Positions 47,259-59,755 of a DNA stretch of 64,000 bases are shown in pieces. The stretch's first letter is position 1. Every line of letters begins with the position of its first letter. The stretch is from Heliocidaris tuberculata. Taxonomy: Eukaryota > Echinodermata > Echinoidea > Camarodonta > Echinometridae. The position numbers and the translations under genes are program-made. The stretch covers positions 7,183,491 to 7,247,490 of the forward strand of contig CM046845.1 in NCBI GenBank assembly GCA_025618425.1. The letters are read 5' to 3'. The notes below the pieces were generated by a model. It had not been told where the DNA came from, searched no databases, and saw nothing but the letters and a program-made list of their open reading frames with translations.

Positions 47259-49700
47259 ACGACGCTCTCTTTCTGTCCTAGAACTTTGCATCCAGTCACC
47301 CGGCGGTTGGTGACAAAAAAACAAGAAACCGTCACTGTACACAGTTGTATTTAACCCAGATAATTTATTACAAAAAAAAGAATTGTTCTATTATCATCTT
47401 GCCAGAGTTTGAAGGAAATTGGCTGAAGAATGACTGAGCAGCACTGAATTAAACAGTACCAAAGCAGCCGGTAGAAGAAACTGTTCTTAGATACAGTCTA
47501 TAGATAGAAAGAAACAGGTCATCTTAGCGACAACATTAACCATCTCAGCAAATCTTTGTGAAATATACAACCATCAAAACTCCTCATCAAGAAATCAATC
47601 AAAGGTCTTTAAAAAAATGGAGAGAAACGATACCTTCTTTTTCTCAAATGAAAAGTGTCCCATAACTTGCCACTTAGCGGATATGCCTACAACTCAATAT
47701 GCCTTAACTATCACCGGGCCGCACCCAAACTGTTGGTTTACATATTACATTACATGTTAGTACGTTCTTAAACATCGACTATTTCGAATTGAGATGCGAA
47801 CCGGGGAGGGGGGGGGGGGGGGGGGGGGAGGGGAGGGGGAGGCTGTTATTTTCATGATCATAATACGCTATGTTCCTATCCTTTGTTCTTGATACCAACT
47901 TGGCGGGCAGCAAAACTTGCCTCTTGCCCCCTGCTCCCTTCGGCCCCTCTCCTTCAAGGTTTCATTCATCTGGAAGAAGGGGTGTGGTCGCCGGGTCTCC
48001 ATGGAACCACAATAGGGGGCGCTATACCGAAATTCTCTGAAAATTCCAACTGGGGAGGGGAACCGGGAGGGGAGAGGGGAGAGGTTGTGTGCTGTATACA
48101 GGAATTTGAAATCGAGAGTATTTACGGCATGAGAAAGTGCTGAACGGGTAGCTATATGTGTACATGTAACTAACACTTGTTCTCATTCTGTTAAGGAATA
48201 TAGAAATGTTTTTAAATGTTTTGAAGGTGTTTTCTAAACATTCCAATTACATGGCGTGAATCTCCGAGGTGCCATTTTCCATCAAAACTGTTTTGTCATA
48301 ACTTATTTTCAAGAAAACTGTCATATCCTACAATATTTTTATGCAAAAAACTGTATTTAGTTCTATGTTCGGTGCTAACACCTAATTAAGTGGCCAGGTT
48401 AACGGGTTTGAATAGTGTGTATTTCTCGAAATTGAGCTGTTGACATTGGGTTATATTTCATTTAGAGACTCTTTTTGTCCTCCCTCCATTTTGAGTGTAT
48501 TTGGATAAATATTGATGTACTTTCACTTATCAGTGACTATCATTGTGATCAGCACCGTGTCACCGTCACAGTAGTTATTGTAATTGATTTTAATGTCGTC
48601 ACTTGTCCAAGACACTTTCAAACTAGAAAGGCCATGTTACTGTCATGTTTATGTTATCATGGTTTAATAATTTGTATGCCTTAATAGTTTCTTCGAATAT
48701 GGAAGCACGCTAGGCCTAGATTTAGGTGCAATTTTTTTCTTCTTCTCACTTCTTACAAAGATGTTAGCATACGTGTATACCTCCGTTTAAATCTTAATCT
48801 TACTTGAAAGCATTCCAGTTCTATTGTAAAGAAAGAAATTTATTTATTTTAAGAAAGAGAAACGGATGGGCGCTTTATAGATTGGTTTTGTCCGTTTTCA
48901 TTCTGAAAAGAAAGAAAATGAAAAAAAAACAAAACAAAATATTATTACATGTATAAATTCATAATTTCCATTTTCCTCGTGAAAGAAAGAAAAGGAGGGG
49001 GAAAAAAGAAAACTAGTTCGAGGTTGAAAAGCACGTGACACACAGTAAAGTCGTACGTGCTTTACGAAGCCTTATATGTAAGCAAAGAGTGCAAAGAAAC
49101 CTCACACGTAAATTGAGATGTATATGACGTCACAATGAAATCATAGAAGTAAGCAATAACATTGGCTTACAATTAAGTCATTGAATTAATCTCATTCTGT
49201 CCAGGCTTTTCTGCGCTATCATACTTCATGGAGCCGTGCAGCTAACGGAAATATTTTGAACATTCTTTGTAAAGTACCAACGTCTCTAATTTCGAAACGC
49301 GTATCAAAAGAAAAATAAATGTTCTTACTCGCGTTTTGTTTGTTTTATTTATAACGTGTTAATGATATATCTGACAATTTATGAAATTATCCCAAGTCGG
49401 GTAACGAAAACGCAAGATCTCATTTTGAGTCAGAATTACACTGAGAGTTCTATAAAATGTTGTTCCTTTAGTGTCTCAAGAAGGAGAAAATTTTAACAAA
49501 AAATTGTACTTTATTTTGAGGACTTGTACTAAATAGTGTACACACGATGGGTGTTTTAAATGGTATTTTGAGATTTCCATTTTGTTGTTGATTTTTGTGA
49601 CTGTTTCCTTCTTGTTATGAACAATTTGAATCACACCGTGCCTTGTAAAGATTGTAATTTATTAAATCTATTTCTGTTGAATATCGATTAAAATTTTCTG
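47259..49700 (+). other. Putative snail 3' UTR
   Basis: Sequence after the stop is AT-rich. It is free of transposons apart from a poly-G/GGGGA tract at 47805-47841 and a G-rich patch near 48050-48085. Candidate polyadenylation signals are AATAAA at 49314-49319 and ATTAAA at 49687-49692, the latter followed by a GT-rich stretch. A UTR of 2.0-2.4 kb is plausible but the end is not proven. Microsatellites begin just beyond 49.9 kb. Confidence 0.4.
47805..47841. repeat. Poly-G / GGGGA tract
   Basis: A run of more than 20 G followed by GAGGGGAGGGGGAGG. It could form a G-quadruplex in the RNA if it is part of the 3' UTR. Confidence 0.9.
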
Positions 49701-49904
49701 TGTTTCTTGAGAACTGATGTTTCATTGTCAAAGTTTGGGAAGTGTTGTTGGGGGAAACCCTGATGGTGTTGAAAGTTATTTTCATGGTGGAGGCGATGGT
49801 AATTGTGAATATTTTTTTTATTTTGATGATGGTGATGCTCGTGATTTTGTTGAAAGAATTTCGAAAATGATATATTTATATTCCTAAAAACGTTGTCTGT
49901 ATCA

Positions 49905-50433
49905 ATAATATGGATGAGAGTGATGAGGAGGAGAAGGAGAGGGAAGATGCTGATGATAACAAAATGACGACTAGGCCTACTGATGGCGGTGGTGGTGGTG
50001 ATGATGATGATGGTGTGGTGATAATGATAATTATGGTGATAGTGGTGGTGATTGTAATGATGATGATGATGATGATGGTTGTGGTGGTGGTGGTGGTGGT
50101 GGTGGGAATGATAATGATGACGATGATGACGATGATGATGATGGTGATGATGGTGGTGGTGGTGGTGGTGGGAATGATAATGATGACGATGATGACGATG
50201 ATGAAGTTGGTGGTGGTGGTGGTGGTGATGATAGTGATGATGATGATGATGACGATGGCGGTGGTGGTGGTGGTGGTGGTGGTGGGGGAATGATAATGAT
50301 GATGAGGATGATGATGATGATGATGATGACGATGATGGTGGTGGTGGTGGTGGTTATACTGATGATGATAATAATGATTATGGTGATGGTGGTGGTGTTG
50401 ATAATGATATTGATGATGATGATTGTGATAATG

Positions 50434-50479
<46 letters not shown>

Positions 50480-50530
50480 AGTGGTAATGATGATGATTAC
50501 GGCGATGATGATGATGATGATTATGGTAAC
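49905..50530. repeat. (GGT)n/(GAT)n compound microsatellite with 60-70 bp higher-order repeat
   Basis: Alternating GGT and GAT blocks. A segment with GGGAATGATAATGATGACGA is repeated at about 50103, 50169 and, in altered form, 50284. Frames encode Met/Val/Gly runs only and are not genes. Confidence 0.95.
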
Positions 50531-50574
50531 AAAAACTGCGAAGTAAAGTTACGTTTACTGAATAAGATCAACGA

Positions 50575-51060
50575 CTTTGGTAGATCCAGGATTCTTTGTT
50601 GTCCCCTCTAGGGGAGTGGCCCATGCACAATGTCTAAAATATCTCCCCCCCCCCCCCCATTTTTTTTAAAATCATGTTTTCCCCGAGGCATGATGCGACA
50701 ACCCCATCCGGCTTTTTTTAATTGTAATTTAGCAAAGTTATTCAGATACACTATTTAATTTGATAAAAGGAAAGAGAGAGAGAGAGAGAGAGAGAGATAG
50801 AATAAGAGAATGCTGAAATGGCAGATCGAGGATTCGGGGGGGGGGGGGTTGCCAAGATCTACATGAGCTCAGCATGCTTAAGAGGATTGAGCTAAAATCA
50901 TCTAGAAATAGAGGGGCGTTACAAAACCTTATAACATGCTATGGAGGAGAGGCGTACACCGTCCCTTCTGGGTCCATCACTGAGCCCCCCCCCCGGCCCC
51001 TCCCCCTCCCTTCCGCATTTAATTTTTTTAAAGTAATATCCTGGATGAATGAGTCATGCA
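50575..51060. repeat. Two diverged GGCGGATCCAG-family fragments and a (GA)n tract
   Basis: Fragment one (about 50578-50720) begins GTAGATCCAGGATTC and carries a poly-C. A (GA)n run lies at 50773-50797. Fragment two (about 50822-51045) starts CAGATCGAGGATTCGGGGGG and ends TATCCTGGATGAATG. Confidence 0.5.
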
Positions 51061-51265
51061 TGCAATCCCTGCTATGCAAATAAATTTAAATTGATTTGTA
51101 CTAAATCGTTTACATTGAATTTTTTAACGTCAGTTTATTAATGTATCATTAATAGATTCCGTGGGAAGTATTTTTGTGCTGTTAAATTTTTACGAACTAT
51201 TCCGCATGAGCAAGTCCTTCACGGACAGCTGCACAAATTTTGTTTTCCTCTCCCCTTACACCTCC

Positions 51266-51949
51266 TCCTTTTTTTCTTTCTCTTTCTCCCTCTCTCTCTC
51301 TCTTTCTCCTTTATTTCCCTCGCTGTTCTTTTTTTTTTTTTTTTTTTACTTTTCATTTGCTTCTCTGACATTCCATCGTCTCCGTACTTCCCCTCTTTTC
51401 TATTTCGTCTTTTTCATTCTGTCTCTCATTTAATTAAATCCCAGCCCGCCTATTCTTCCTGTTTTTTTTCCTTTGACGGCTACTATACAGCCCATGTCCT
51501 CCTTTTTTTCTTTCTCTTTCTCCCTCTCTCTCCCGCCAACGCCCCCTCCCTCTCTCTCTCTCTCTCTTTCTCCTTTATTTCCCTCGCTGTTCTTTTTTTT
51601 TTTTTTTTTTTTACTTTTCATTTGCTTCTCTGACATTCCATCGTCTCCGTACTTCCCCTCTTTTCTATTTCGTCATTTTTCATTCTGTCTCTTTTGGTTT
51701 GGTTTGGTTTTATTTTCCATATAAAAATGCAATATAAACATAAATACATGCAAATCAATATATCATACAAGTGAATAATCAAATAAAGAAAATAAACATA
51801 TATGATACCATGGCTGGAAGCTCTAATCAGAGCCATTATTAAAATGGCTCTGTTCTTCCTAGAGGTCTCTCATTTAATTAAATCCCAGCCCGCCTATTCT
51901 TCCTGCTTTTTTTTTCCTTTGACGGCTACTATACAGTCCATGTCCCCGA
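51266..51949. repeat. Tandem duplication of a 230-bp pyrimidine-rich unit
   Basis: Copy 1 is about 51266-51497 and copy 2 about 51498-51949. Both contain CTTTATTTCCCTCGCTGTTC, a poly-T, TTCATTTGCTTCTCTGACAT and ATTAAATCCCAGCCCGCCTA, ending with GACGGCTACTATACAG. Copy 2 is longer because it carries a retrotransposon insertion and an extra CGCCAACGCCCCCTC segment. Confidence 0.9.
51693..51864 (-). mobile_element. 5'-truncated LINE insertion, 172 bp, GTCTCT target duplication
   Basis: Read on the - strand it ends ATGGAAAATAAAACCAAACC followed by further CCAAA units, a LINE-type 3' tail. GTCTCT at 51687-51692 is duplicated at 51865-51870. The unit's other copy shows the uninterrupted site, GTCTCTCATTTAATT at 51421-51435. 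Both borders are therefore known exactly. There is no coding sequence, so truncation was extreme. Confidence 0.8.
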
Positions 51950-52189
51950 CGGTCCATGAGACCGGTAATGTAGGTCTCAAGACTGTCTGACAATTATGGT
52001 TCACGGAGACCGACAATGACGGTCTTGAGGCCTGTCTGTCAGATACGGTGTCCTCGATGAGGCAATTATAATGAGTTTTGCTACTCAAATAACGGTGAAT
52101 TTTAATAAATTTTTGAAAAGTTTTTGAGGATTAAGAAAAAAAATCAACAAATAATATAATTAGTGAATATGCTCAAGCAGTATCTATAT

Positions 52190-52610
52190 AATAATAGCGG
52201 GAGCTTTTTCGGCGGTTCAGCGCCGTAAACTCTTTTGCCGCGGCTCCTCGGAACGCGCCCTTTGGGGGGGGGGGGAACAGGTAGCCGAGGTGCCGAGGCA
52301 GTGCAACGCCGGGTTCGTATTTCGCGAAAGCCCGCCGTTTGGCTGCAAAATATGATTTTTCATAACAAGCGCCATGGACAAAGACAACCTGGATGGCTTG
52401 CAACCTGCTACGCCCACTGCCCGCCTGTATACGAACGTACACGAACCGTCTAAAAATAGCAATATGGCCACGAGTGCTCGCAAATACCACCCATCCAGTA
52501 CCCGTAATCCATGAGCATTCTGTAGCTTTATACCAGGCGTCCGTATTTCTTTCCCAGGAATCATTTGGTTCTACAACGGGAGAAACACGAGATTTAAACC
52601 TCTGAATATT
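52190..52610. other. GC-richer unique patch of unknown function
   Basis: A locally GC-rich segment with overlapping frames on both strands (for example 52217-52564 - and 52393-52605 +). None resembles a known protein, and splice sites are not evident. A poly-G (52265-52276) suggests a repeat contribution. Confidence 0.25.
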
Positions 52611-52912
52611 TAAATGATGATCTTGGACAGTTTTTCTTGCAATTCAGATCTTTCATAATACCGAAAGAAGGACACAGAAGAGGAAAAAACAAGAAGGTTA
52701 CAATGTCCGTTAAACAGAAGAGTAATCACGGAAGAAATCGCCGAGCTTTGCAGCCACCAATCCAAGAAAAAAACCGTACCGTACTGCATCAAAGAGACAA
52801 ATTACAGACTTCGCGGTATTCACCACAATTGTGCATTGCTCATGGTGGAGTTCCCTGGAGTTAGTAATCGATGAATATGAGTAAAAGACGAGTGACTGTG
52901 ATCATTGTGACC

Positions 52913-53228
52913 AGGGGCGGATCCATAAGCGGGGGGGGGGGGGGGGGGGGGGGGGGAGGCACACAAATGCAGGATTGTCAACTTTGGGAAACTGCTTGGA
53001 GGGAGACCCATATTTTTTTGGTCTCGCCAGCCCTCCAAAAGTCTCTCGGTGGGGGGGGGGGGGGGGGGGGGGGGTTATGGGGTCCAGTTTCCCTCCATAA
53101 TTCTCTGACAAGCAAAAAAAAAAAAAGAAAAAAAAAGAAAAGGTTTCTGGTCGAAAAGGGGGGGGGGGGCACAATGCATTGTTTTCCCGCACGGGCCGGG
53201 ATTGCCCCCCCCCCCCTAAATCCGCCAC
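52913..53228. mobile_element. GGCGGATCCA-ended dispersed repeat, 316 bp
   Basis: Starts GGGGCGGATCCATAAGCGGG and ends CCCCCTAAATCCGCCACTAA. It contains three poly-G tracts and the body ACTTTGGGAAACTGCTTGGA, which is the inverse of the body at 32049-32313, so the two are opposite-orientation copies. Its right half also matches 34341-34556 (TCTGACAAGCAAAAA, GGTCGAAAAGGGG). Non-coding. Confidence 0.7.
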
Positions 53229-53229
53229 T

Positions 53230-54030
53230 AATTGTGACTACTAAGGTTATGCCTGTAAATACTAACATCAATTAACCAAAAAAAAAAATGATCTTAACCA
53301 CTCAGGCCCAAGAAACCTTAGTTTTTATTTACTCACCCATGACATGACCCAAAATTAATGTATTTAACTATCCTTCTTGCAATACAATAATTGTTTAATA
53401 TTTGTTTGAAAAGAGTTTTGTTGCAAAAAAAATAATTACCATTTGCAATTAATTCTGAACTATGGCCACAGAGGTATAATTCAAAAAAGTATATCTTCAA
53501 TGATACAGCACTTCTTACATATGAAGCTGTAATTTGCAACTTATAGACAAAAGCACATATACATTTCCCTTATTATAATTCAGCAGCTACCTTTAAAAAC
53601 AAATATCTTGCATTCACCAAAATAGATTTATTGCATTTTGCAACAAAACTCTTCACATTTTCCGTCCACATAAGGGTTATTTTTGCCTTTCCAACTATTA
53701 TGTCAAATAACAAGTCTAATTGTTGCAATCAAACTCATCCTAATTTCAATAGTGCCGTGGATTTCCACGGGTTCCACTAGTCCATAAAAAAATATCGAAT
53801 TTAAATTATATGGTTTCAAACGAATATAATCGAATGTAAATTTTCAAAACTATTTTTACTTATCTGGTGAAGGCTTTACGCAGCACAAAATAATAATTGA
53901 TTTATTTGATCCTTTCTTTCATTCATATAAAGGCATTCGTTAACTTCCTCTCAGTGGTTAAGCGTGCGTATCAAACTTGACTTTCATTAGTTTGTTGTTT
54001 GATTTAGCTAAACGGTGGTAAATATTTTGC
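53230..54030. other. AT-rich intergenic DNA; no feature seen
   Basis: No exon, RNA gene or repeat termini recognised. Confidence 0.35.
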
Positions 54031-54180
54031 TCCGTGGTCAAAGAATGTTACAAGCGGAAATATTCTATGGGTATTGTCTTGCGTGGAAATGACGAAGTAC
54101 AAAATGGAACAGGTTATTTGGTTAAAAGGGGAACTTTTCAAATCGTGAGTAAATATTTGTCATTTGAGACCACGGAAAGG
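54031..54180. repeat. Weak inverted repeat CCGTGGTC...GACCACGG (possible MITE)
   Basis: TCCGTGGTC at about 54032 faces GACCACGGAA at about 54168, 150 bp apart, with partial similarity inward. No target duplication is visible. Confidence 0.3.
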
Positions 54181-54925
54181 TGTACCTTTTTGCTTCAAAA
54201 AAGTAACTTGTTTGAACCTGTTTTTCATCGGACTTGTTTGTAGAAATTTAAAGCATGAATTAGCTCGGCTGAGACCGGATGTTATTTCAAATTCACCAAT
54301 CGTTGCCTGCATGCATCATTATATTTTATACTATTTTTGTTTCTTCAGTCTATTTTGTACTCTGTCATGCAGTGCTCATCATAATTTATTTTCTATACAT
54401 TTAATAGTTTTGATATTGAAATTATTATGTCTATATCATTTGTCACTTCCCCTCTCCCTTTTCCTCCTTCTGCCGATTTTTCTTCCATCTCTTTATTTAT
54501 CTAGTTCCTCTCAATTTATTTTTCGGAAAATGGCGTTGAAGAGAGACATGCTATAAAGCTTTTCGTCTTGCACTCATCAGAGTATACCGGAAGAATGAAC
54601 AGAAAGCCGAATTTTTTTTCTCTACAACTATTCCTTTTCTGCTTCATATTAATCTCATTTATACATATAGTTGTCTGTACTTTTTCTCCCTTTTTTTTTT
54701 CCTTTTACAATTTTCAGATCTTAAACCTTTTTATCCGTCGTATATTTTTCATTTTCATTTTCATCATTATCATAAACGTTTTCTTCATCCTCCTCCTCAT
54801 TATTCTTTATACATTACTCTTCTTTCCATTTTCCTCTCCCTCTTGTTTTCCTTTTTTCCCCTTATTTTTCTTGACTCCTCCTTCGTCATTTCCTTCTTTT
54901 TCTCTTTTCTACCGCTTTTTTTCCT

Positions 54926-54992
54926 TCTCCTGGGATTCGAACCCGAATCAACTAGTCCAAAAATCCAGGTATATATACCGCTGGACCAAGAC
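54926..54992 (-). ncRNA. tRNA-like sequence (degenerate tRNA or SINE head)
   Basis: On the - strand, an A-box-like TTGGTCCAGCGG and a perfect B box GGTTCGAATCCC are about 45 bp apart, with CGGG/CCCA-type pairing of the T arm. The acceptor stem does not close and the anticodon arm is unclear, so it is a decayed tRNA or a SINE head. Confidence 0.4.
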
Positions 54993-55019
54993 AAAATTAT
55001 CAGATTGAAGTCGAACCGG

Positions 55020-56215
55020 CACTACTCATATTTCGGAAAATAAAGTTCCCCTTTTACATTAAAAAAAAAAAAAGCCACATTTAGCCTTATTTCCTCGTTC
55101 CTTCAGCCACAGACACTTATATATTTTTTTCTCACACCTCACTAATGCGCATGAAATTTAACGATGCTGTTTATGATTCTGTTTACATGTAACATTAAAC
55201 TCTGGGTGTATCGAATTAATCATCAGGACGTGTGTGATTCCCTTTTAAGAAATTGTAAATAGTATTTATGCAGGTTGTTGTTCAGATAGATACAACCAAA
55301 ATTAATAGAGCTATAGAAACGTTTATGGGTATATGTATATCTTCGTGCAAAACAGCTTTCTGAATACTAAACAAGCCATGATTTCGCTTTCATTTTCCTC
55401 CAAGTTTTATGGCGAAATTTCAGAAGTTTCGTATCTGGTCATGGCCTGAATCTGAATTGTCAACTAATTATTATGGCGAAGCTATATAGGGTGGCACGAG
55501 GGGCACGTGCCCCCCGCCCACAATCGAGGCAAAAAAAAAAAAAAACCAAAAGGTATGGGAGATAAGAGAAAACGTAAGAGGAAGAGGGGAAGGCAATATT
55601 GAACGAAGAATAATGACCTCCCCCCCCCCCCACACACACACACCCTCTCCTTAATCCTTAATCAAAGGCCCTATTCTCTTGCATTTCATTCACCTAGTAA
55701 GATCAATGCCCCCTATGATGGTGGTGCCACTCAATGGCTTAGACCCACGCTACGCCATTGCCCCCCCCCAAAAAAAAAAAAAAAAAAATCAGGCTTACTA
55801 GAGAACATGCTAATCTAAACGTCGCATTCACTTCAAAGCACTCTCTTCATGACTTTTTGACCAGCCCGAAGAACTATACCAAGATCAAATTTGTAGAGTT
55901 TCGTGAAATTTTCAAGACATTTTATCTGTTAATATCTGGGCCATATTGCAAATGACCTTGAATATATGGAAGATCATTCGCAAACAATTCTTTGAACGCC
56001 ATGAGATTTTGACCATGACCTGTCTATATCTATAATGTAAACGAGCTGTCTTGAAACAGACAGAAGAAATTAATCTTGTCTGTTGTCTCGATGAAAATTC
56101 TCTTCATAAAAATTATTATCTATACTTAAATATATACAATGCGAAAGAAAATGAGAGAATAATGGTTGTGTAGCTTAAATTAAAGTTCCATAGAGCTGTC
56201 ATCCCCTTTTCGATC
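55020..56215. other. Intergenic, with G/C-run repeat fragments
   Basis: The 55490-55780 part has the GGGGCACGTGCCCCCC, poly-A, poly-C and ACGCTACGCCATTGCCCC pattern of old dispersed repeats. The remainder is AT-rich without recognised features. Confidence 0.35.
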
Positions 56216-56221
56216 TCTTCT

Positions 56222-56223
<2 letters not shown>

Positions 56224-56262
<39 letters not shown>
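56224..56262. repeat. Poly-T, 39 bp
   Basis: Uninterrupted T run following TCTCC. Confidence 0.95.
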
Positions 56263-56264
<2 letters not shown>

Positions 56265-56377
56265 AAAGGGTGAAAAAATGTCTCCCCTGGGTGGGGGCGC
56301 TACACTTCATTCCATCGTGCTTATGGGTATAAGCCTAAAGTAAAGGGGGCGTAGATCCCGTTCGTGTGGACGAGTTA

Positions 56378-56399
56378 TCCCCCCCCCCCCCCCCCACCC

Positions 56400-56448
<49 letters not shown>

Positions 56449-56600
56449 TCCCTCTCTCTCCCTCTCCCTCCCTTCCACACCCCTTTCCTCTCTCTCCCTC
56501 TGCTTTCCCTTTCTTTCTTGCTTTCTTTCTTTTTTTTTCTCTCTCCCTCTCTCTCCCCCTTTCCCTTTCCTTCTCTTTGTCTTTCTCTCTCGCAGACGAT
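56378..56600. repeat. Poly-C plus (CT)n microsatellite
   Basis: A C-run (about 56380-56395), a pure (CT)n of about 40 bp, then degenerate pyrimidine repeats. It resembles the compound at 2833-3061. Confidence 0.95.
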
Positions 56601-56712
56601 ATGATTCCGTAAGAAAGTCACGTGACCAAACCAGACAATCCACTTTCGGGTTGGCGCCAAATACTAGTACAGTTTCAAAATTGTGAGGGAACGTACTTTT
56701 TTAACGACTTAA

Positions 56713-57043
56713 AGGTAGTATTTCACTTGGAAAGAAATAGATTGGGGGCCATGGCACGCAACCCAAAGAGTGATGGACAGAAAAGATAACAAAGTAAATG
56801 ATCTCTTCAATTTTAAGACTTTTTTGTAGATAATGGCAGCCATTTTGTCTAAATGGGTTGTGAAACAGACATAAAGGACTCAGTAATTAAACCAAAGCAA
56901 TCAAAAGAAAAGCAGAGAAAAAAAATAACGTTAGTTGGCTTTAAACAGTTATAAATAATATTCAAGGGTTTAAAATTTTAAAGAGATATTTAAATAGGGC
57001 ATATCAATTACTTTCATGTCAATTTTTCACCTTAAGTTCACCT
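56713..57043. mobile_element. TTAA-flanked element, 331 bp, short AGGT termini
   Basis: TTAA at 56709-56712 and 57044-57047 flanks a segment beginning AGGTAGTATTTCACTTGG and ending TTCACCT. The terminal inverted repeat is weak beyond AGGTR, so this may be a diverged member of the TTAA foldback family at 7397 and 9156. Non-coding. Confidence 0.45.
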
Positions 57044-57450
57044 TTAAGTGTTAGGCGTATCCATCATACATTAGCTCCGGCGTACGCCCCCACCCCCCCC
57101 AAAAAAAAAAATATATATATATATATCTTGATGCTATTAGTGTGTGTGCTGTATACATGATTTGGGAGCAAATCGGCATAGATTCTTTTCGGTTGAAAAG
57201 AAAATAATTCTGCATGATATGGATAACCAGTCTGCATGTTGATTTGGGGAGAGTTTCTCTCCAAATCCAGTTTCTAGAATGCGCGATCTGGCTTGCTGGT
57301 AATTGTCGAGGGGACAACTCGTAGATAGAACGACTCAGAAAGAGATACCAGCATGTTGCTATCAAATTCATTGGCAATCTGAGGTAGTACTACACCAACC
57401 AGGCGGCATGGATATCATATCACTGACATAATAGCACCTGTCTATCAAAA

Positions 57451-57525
<75 letters not shown>

Positions 57526-57647
57526 GTTTCTGTCATGCTTGTCTTTCTGTATGTCCTTCCCCTTTCTCTACCTCTGTCTCTTTTCTCTCGCAGAGTCTCA
57601 GTCTCTCCTCGTTCCCCTATTATGTCCTCTGTGTTTCTTTCTCTTTG

Positions 57648-57676
<29 letters not shown>
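57451..57676. repeat. (CT)n microsatellites with pyrimidine spacer
   Basis: A pure (TC)n run at 57453-57522, mixed pyrimidine DNA, then a second (CT)n at 57648-57675. Confidence 0.95.
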
Positions 57677-57678
<2 letters not shown>

Positions 57679-57679
57679 C

Positions 57680-58545
57680 ATATTTCTCAATTGTATATAG
57701 TTTCTAAATCATTTATATTCATATCAAATTTTAATTTTGTACGAGAAAGATATGCTTCACGAAGCCGATATTTCCCCCTAAATTATGTAAAGCTGTATGC
57801 AAACTCATGACTAGCCAAAATAAAAGAAAGAGCAACCGACATACATAATTCAAAGACAAAAAAACATACAAAAGAAAAACAAACACACAGACAAAAAAAA
57901 AAGAAGAAGACAATAACAAACATGTGTTGTAACCTGTTACTTTATAAAATAGTATAGTCAATGACTTAACAACAGCTTGAGAGGAGCAGTACAATAGTTC
58001 GCCGGGGAACTGTGCATTCAAATATCAAATATCATGTACCGGGAAATATCTTAGAAACAAATTATAATGACTTCAGTAGCTTATGACATGCTGTAAAAAT
58101 GTTTTATATGCAAATGAGCTGCTCAAAACAATGGAAAATTTCAAACAATCAGTACACCAAAATAACCCAGGTAGATCCATCTATTCTATTCTCGGATAAA
58201 ACGTGACAAATAGAGCGATCCACTGAGAGGTTGTCTTGAGTTGAATTGGTTTAATTTCATTTACTGGTTTCCTAATGTGTATTCTAATCATACATTTTTC
58301 ATTAACATGAATATTATTAGACACAAGTTTGTTTGATTTTGTATTATATAATACTGTACAGAGTATATGAAATTGAATAAACAGGCGAAAGAATAGTATA
58401 ACATAGCAGATGCAAGAGTGCTATGCTCGATGTGCTCGCACCCCTTGCATAACTATCATGACTACCATGACTATAAAAATGAAAGAATTTCTTTTGATTT
58501 CCGCATGGGGTTCAAGAAAGCTGAGATTGTTTGAAAGAGCGTAAA
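57680..58545. other. AT-rich intergenic DNA; no feature seen
   Basis: No exon, RNA or transposon end recognised. Confidence 0.35.
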
Positions 58546-58554
58546 CGACTTTTC

Positions 58555-58853
58555 ATACTTCTTTTTTTCTTCTTCTCCTCCTCCTCCTCCTTCTTCTTCC
58601 CCCCCCCCTTTTTTTTTTCTTCTTCTTTTTCTTCTTTCTTCTTTCTTCTTCTTCTTCTTCTTCTTCTTCTTCTTCTTCTTCTTCTTCTTCTTCTTCTTCT
58701 TCTTCTTCTTCTTCTTCTTCTTCTTCTTCTCCTTCTCCTTCTTCTCTCTTCTCGCTCCCTCTTAGTCATGGTTAGTCTTCTTCCCTTTCTAACCCACCTT
58801 CATCTTTTCCTCGTCTTTTTTATTCATCTTTTCAACCGCTTCCTCTCCTCCTC

Positions 58854-58887
<34 letters not shown>

Positions 58888-59040
58888 TCTATATTCCTCC
58901 GCTACACATTTTTTCTGCTCCTCATCCTTCCTCTCCTTTCCTTCCACTATATAGCTTCCCCTTGTCCCAAAATCCTTCGTATTCATGTTGTTTTTTTTAA
59001 TTATCCCCATCCACTCTCCCCCCCCTCTCTCTCTCTTAAC
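58555..59040. repeat. (CTT)n, (CTC)n and poly-C low-complexity tract
   Basis: A (TTC)n run at about 58640-58730 is followed by mixed pyrimidine DNA, then (TCC)n at 58844-58876 with a C-run. The long frames on both strands are Arg, Leu or Ser runs. Confidence 0.95.
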
Positions 59041-59049
59041 TTCTTCTCT

Positions 59050-59750
59050 CTATCAATAATTAAAAGTGAAAAGAGAAACGCTAATAAAACAAATTTGTGT
59101 TTCTAACATCATTAAACATCTTTTTGATCTTTTTCTCACGGTCTGCCCAACTATCAATTAGGAAGGACATTGTTCGAAAGTGACAAAGAAGTAAATATCG
59201 TGCAACAGGTTTATGTGTAAGAGGAAATAGAAGTAGTCACATGCACATATGGTAGTTTCACATAGTGCTACCGCAATTAAAACTTGGAAAGTAAACTGAA
59301 TAAGATTGTCACGTTTGGTAATTACTTTCATTTTGGAATCTATCGACTCAGATTTCACATTTTATGCAATGCCTGGTTGTTTCTCTTAAAGTGGTTGATC
59401 TGACTCTCATACGGGAAGAAATACACAAATCAACCACGAAGTGACACGCCATGGAAATATCACTTTAAATTCATCCTCGTTTTCTTTCTGATACTGAGTA
59501 TCATATATAACGATAACAAGAATCGTTACTTTTATGTGGTATTTCTGCCTGAAGCCATTTTATAATTAGGATCAGAATGAATTATTTATCAGTCTATTGT
59601 CATGACAGTAATGCACTAAAATGACAGGATAGGATGAGCCATAGAAAGAAAGGCAAACTACTATAGATGGTCACATCCAAAATACATCAGAGATTCTTGA
59701 TGGTGAAAGTGAAAGAAAAAGACAAAGAGGAAAACCCCCAAACCGACGGC
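59050..59750. other. AT-rich intergenic DNA; no feature seen
   Basis: Nothing recognisable. Confidence 0.35.
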
Positions 59751-59755
59751 AACAT

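Noticed and set aside
49910..50293. 127-aa Met/Val-rich frame
   Set aside because: A product of the (GGT)n/(GAT)n microsatellite.
58512..59106. Arg-rich and Leu/Ser-rich frames
   Set aside because: Repeat translations of (CTT)n and (CTC)n on both strands.
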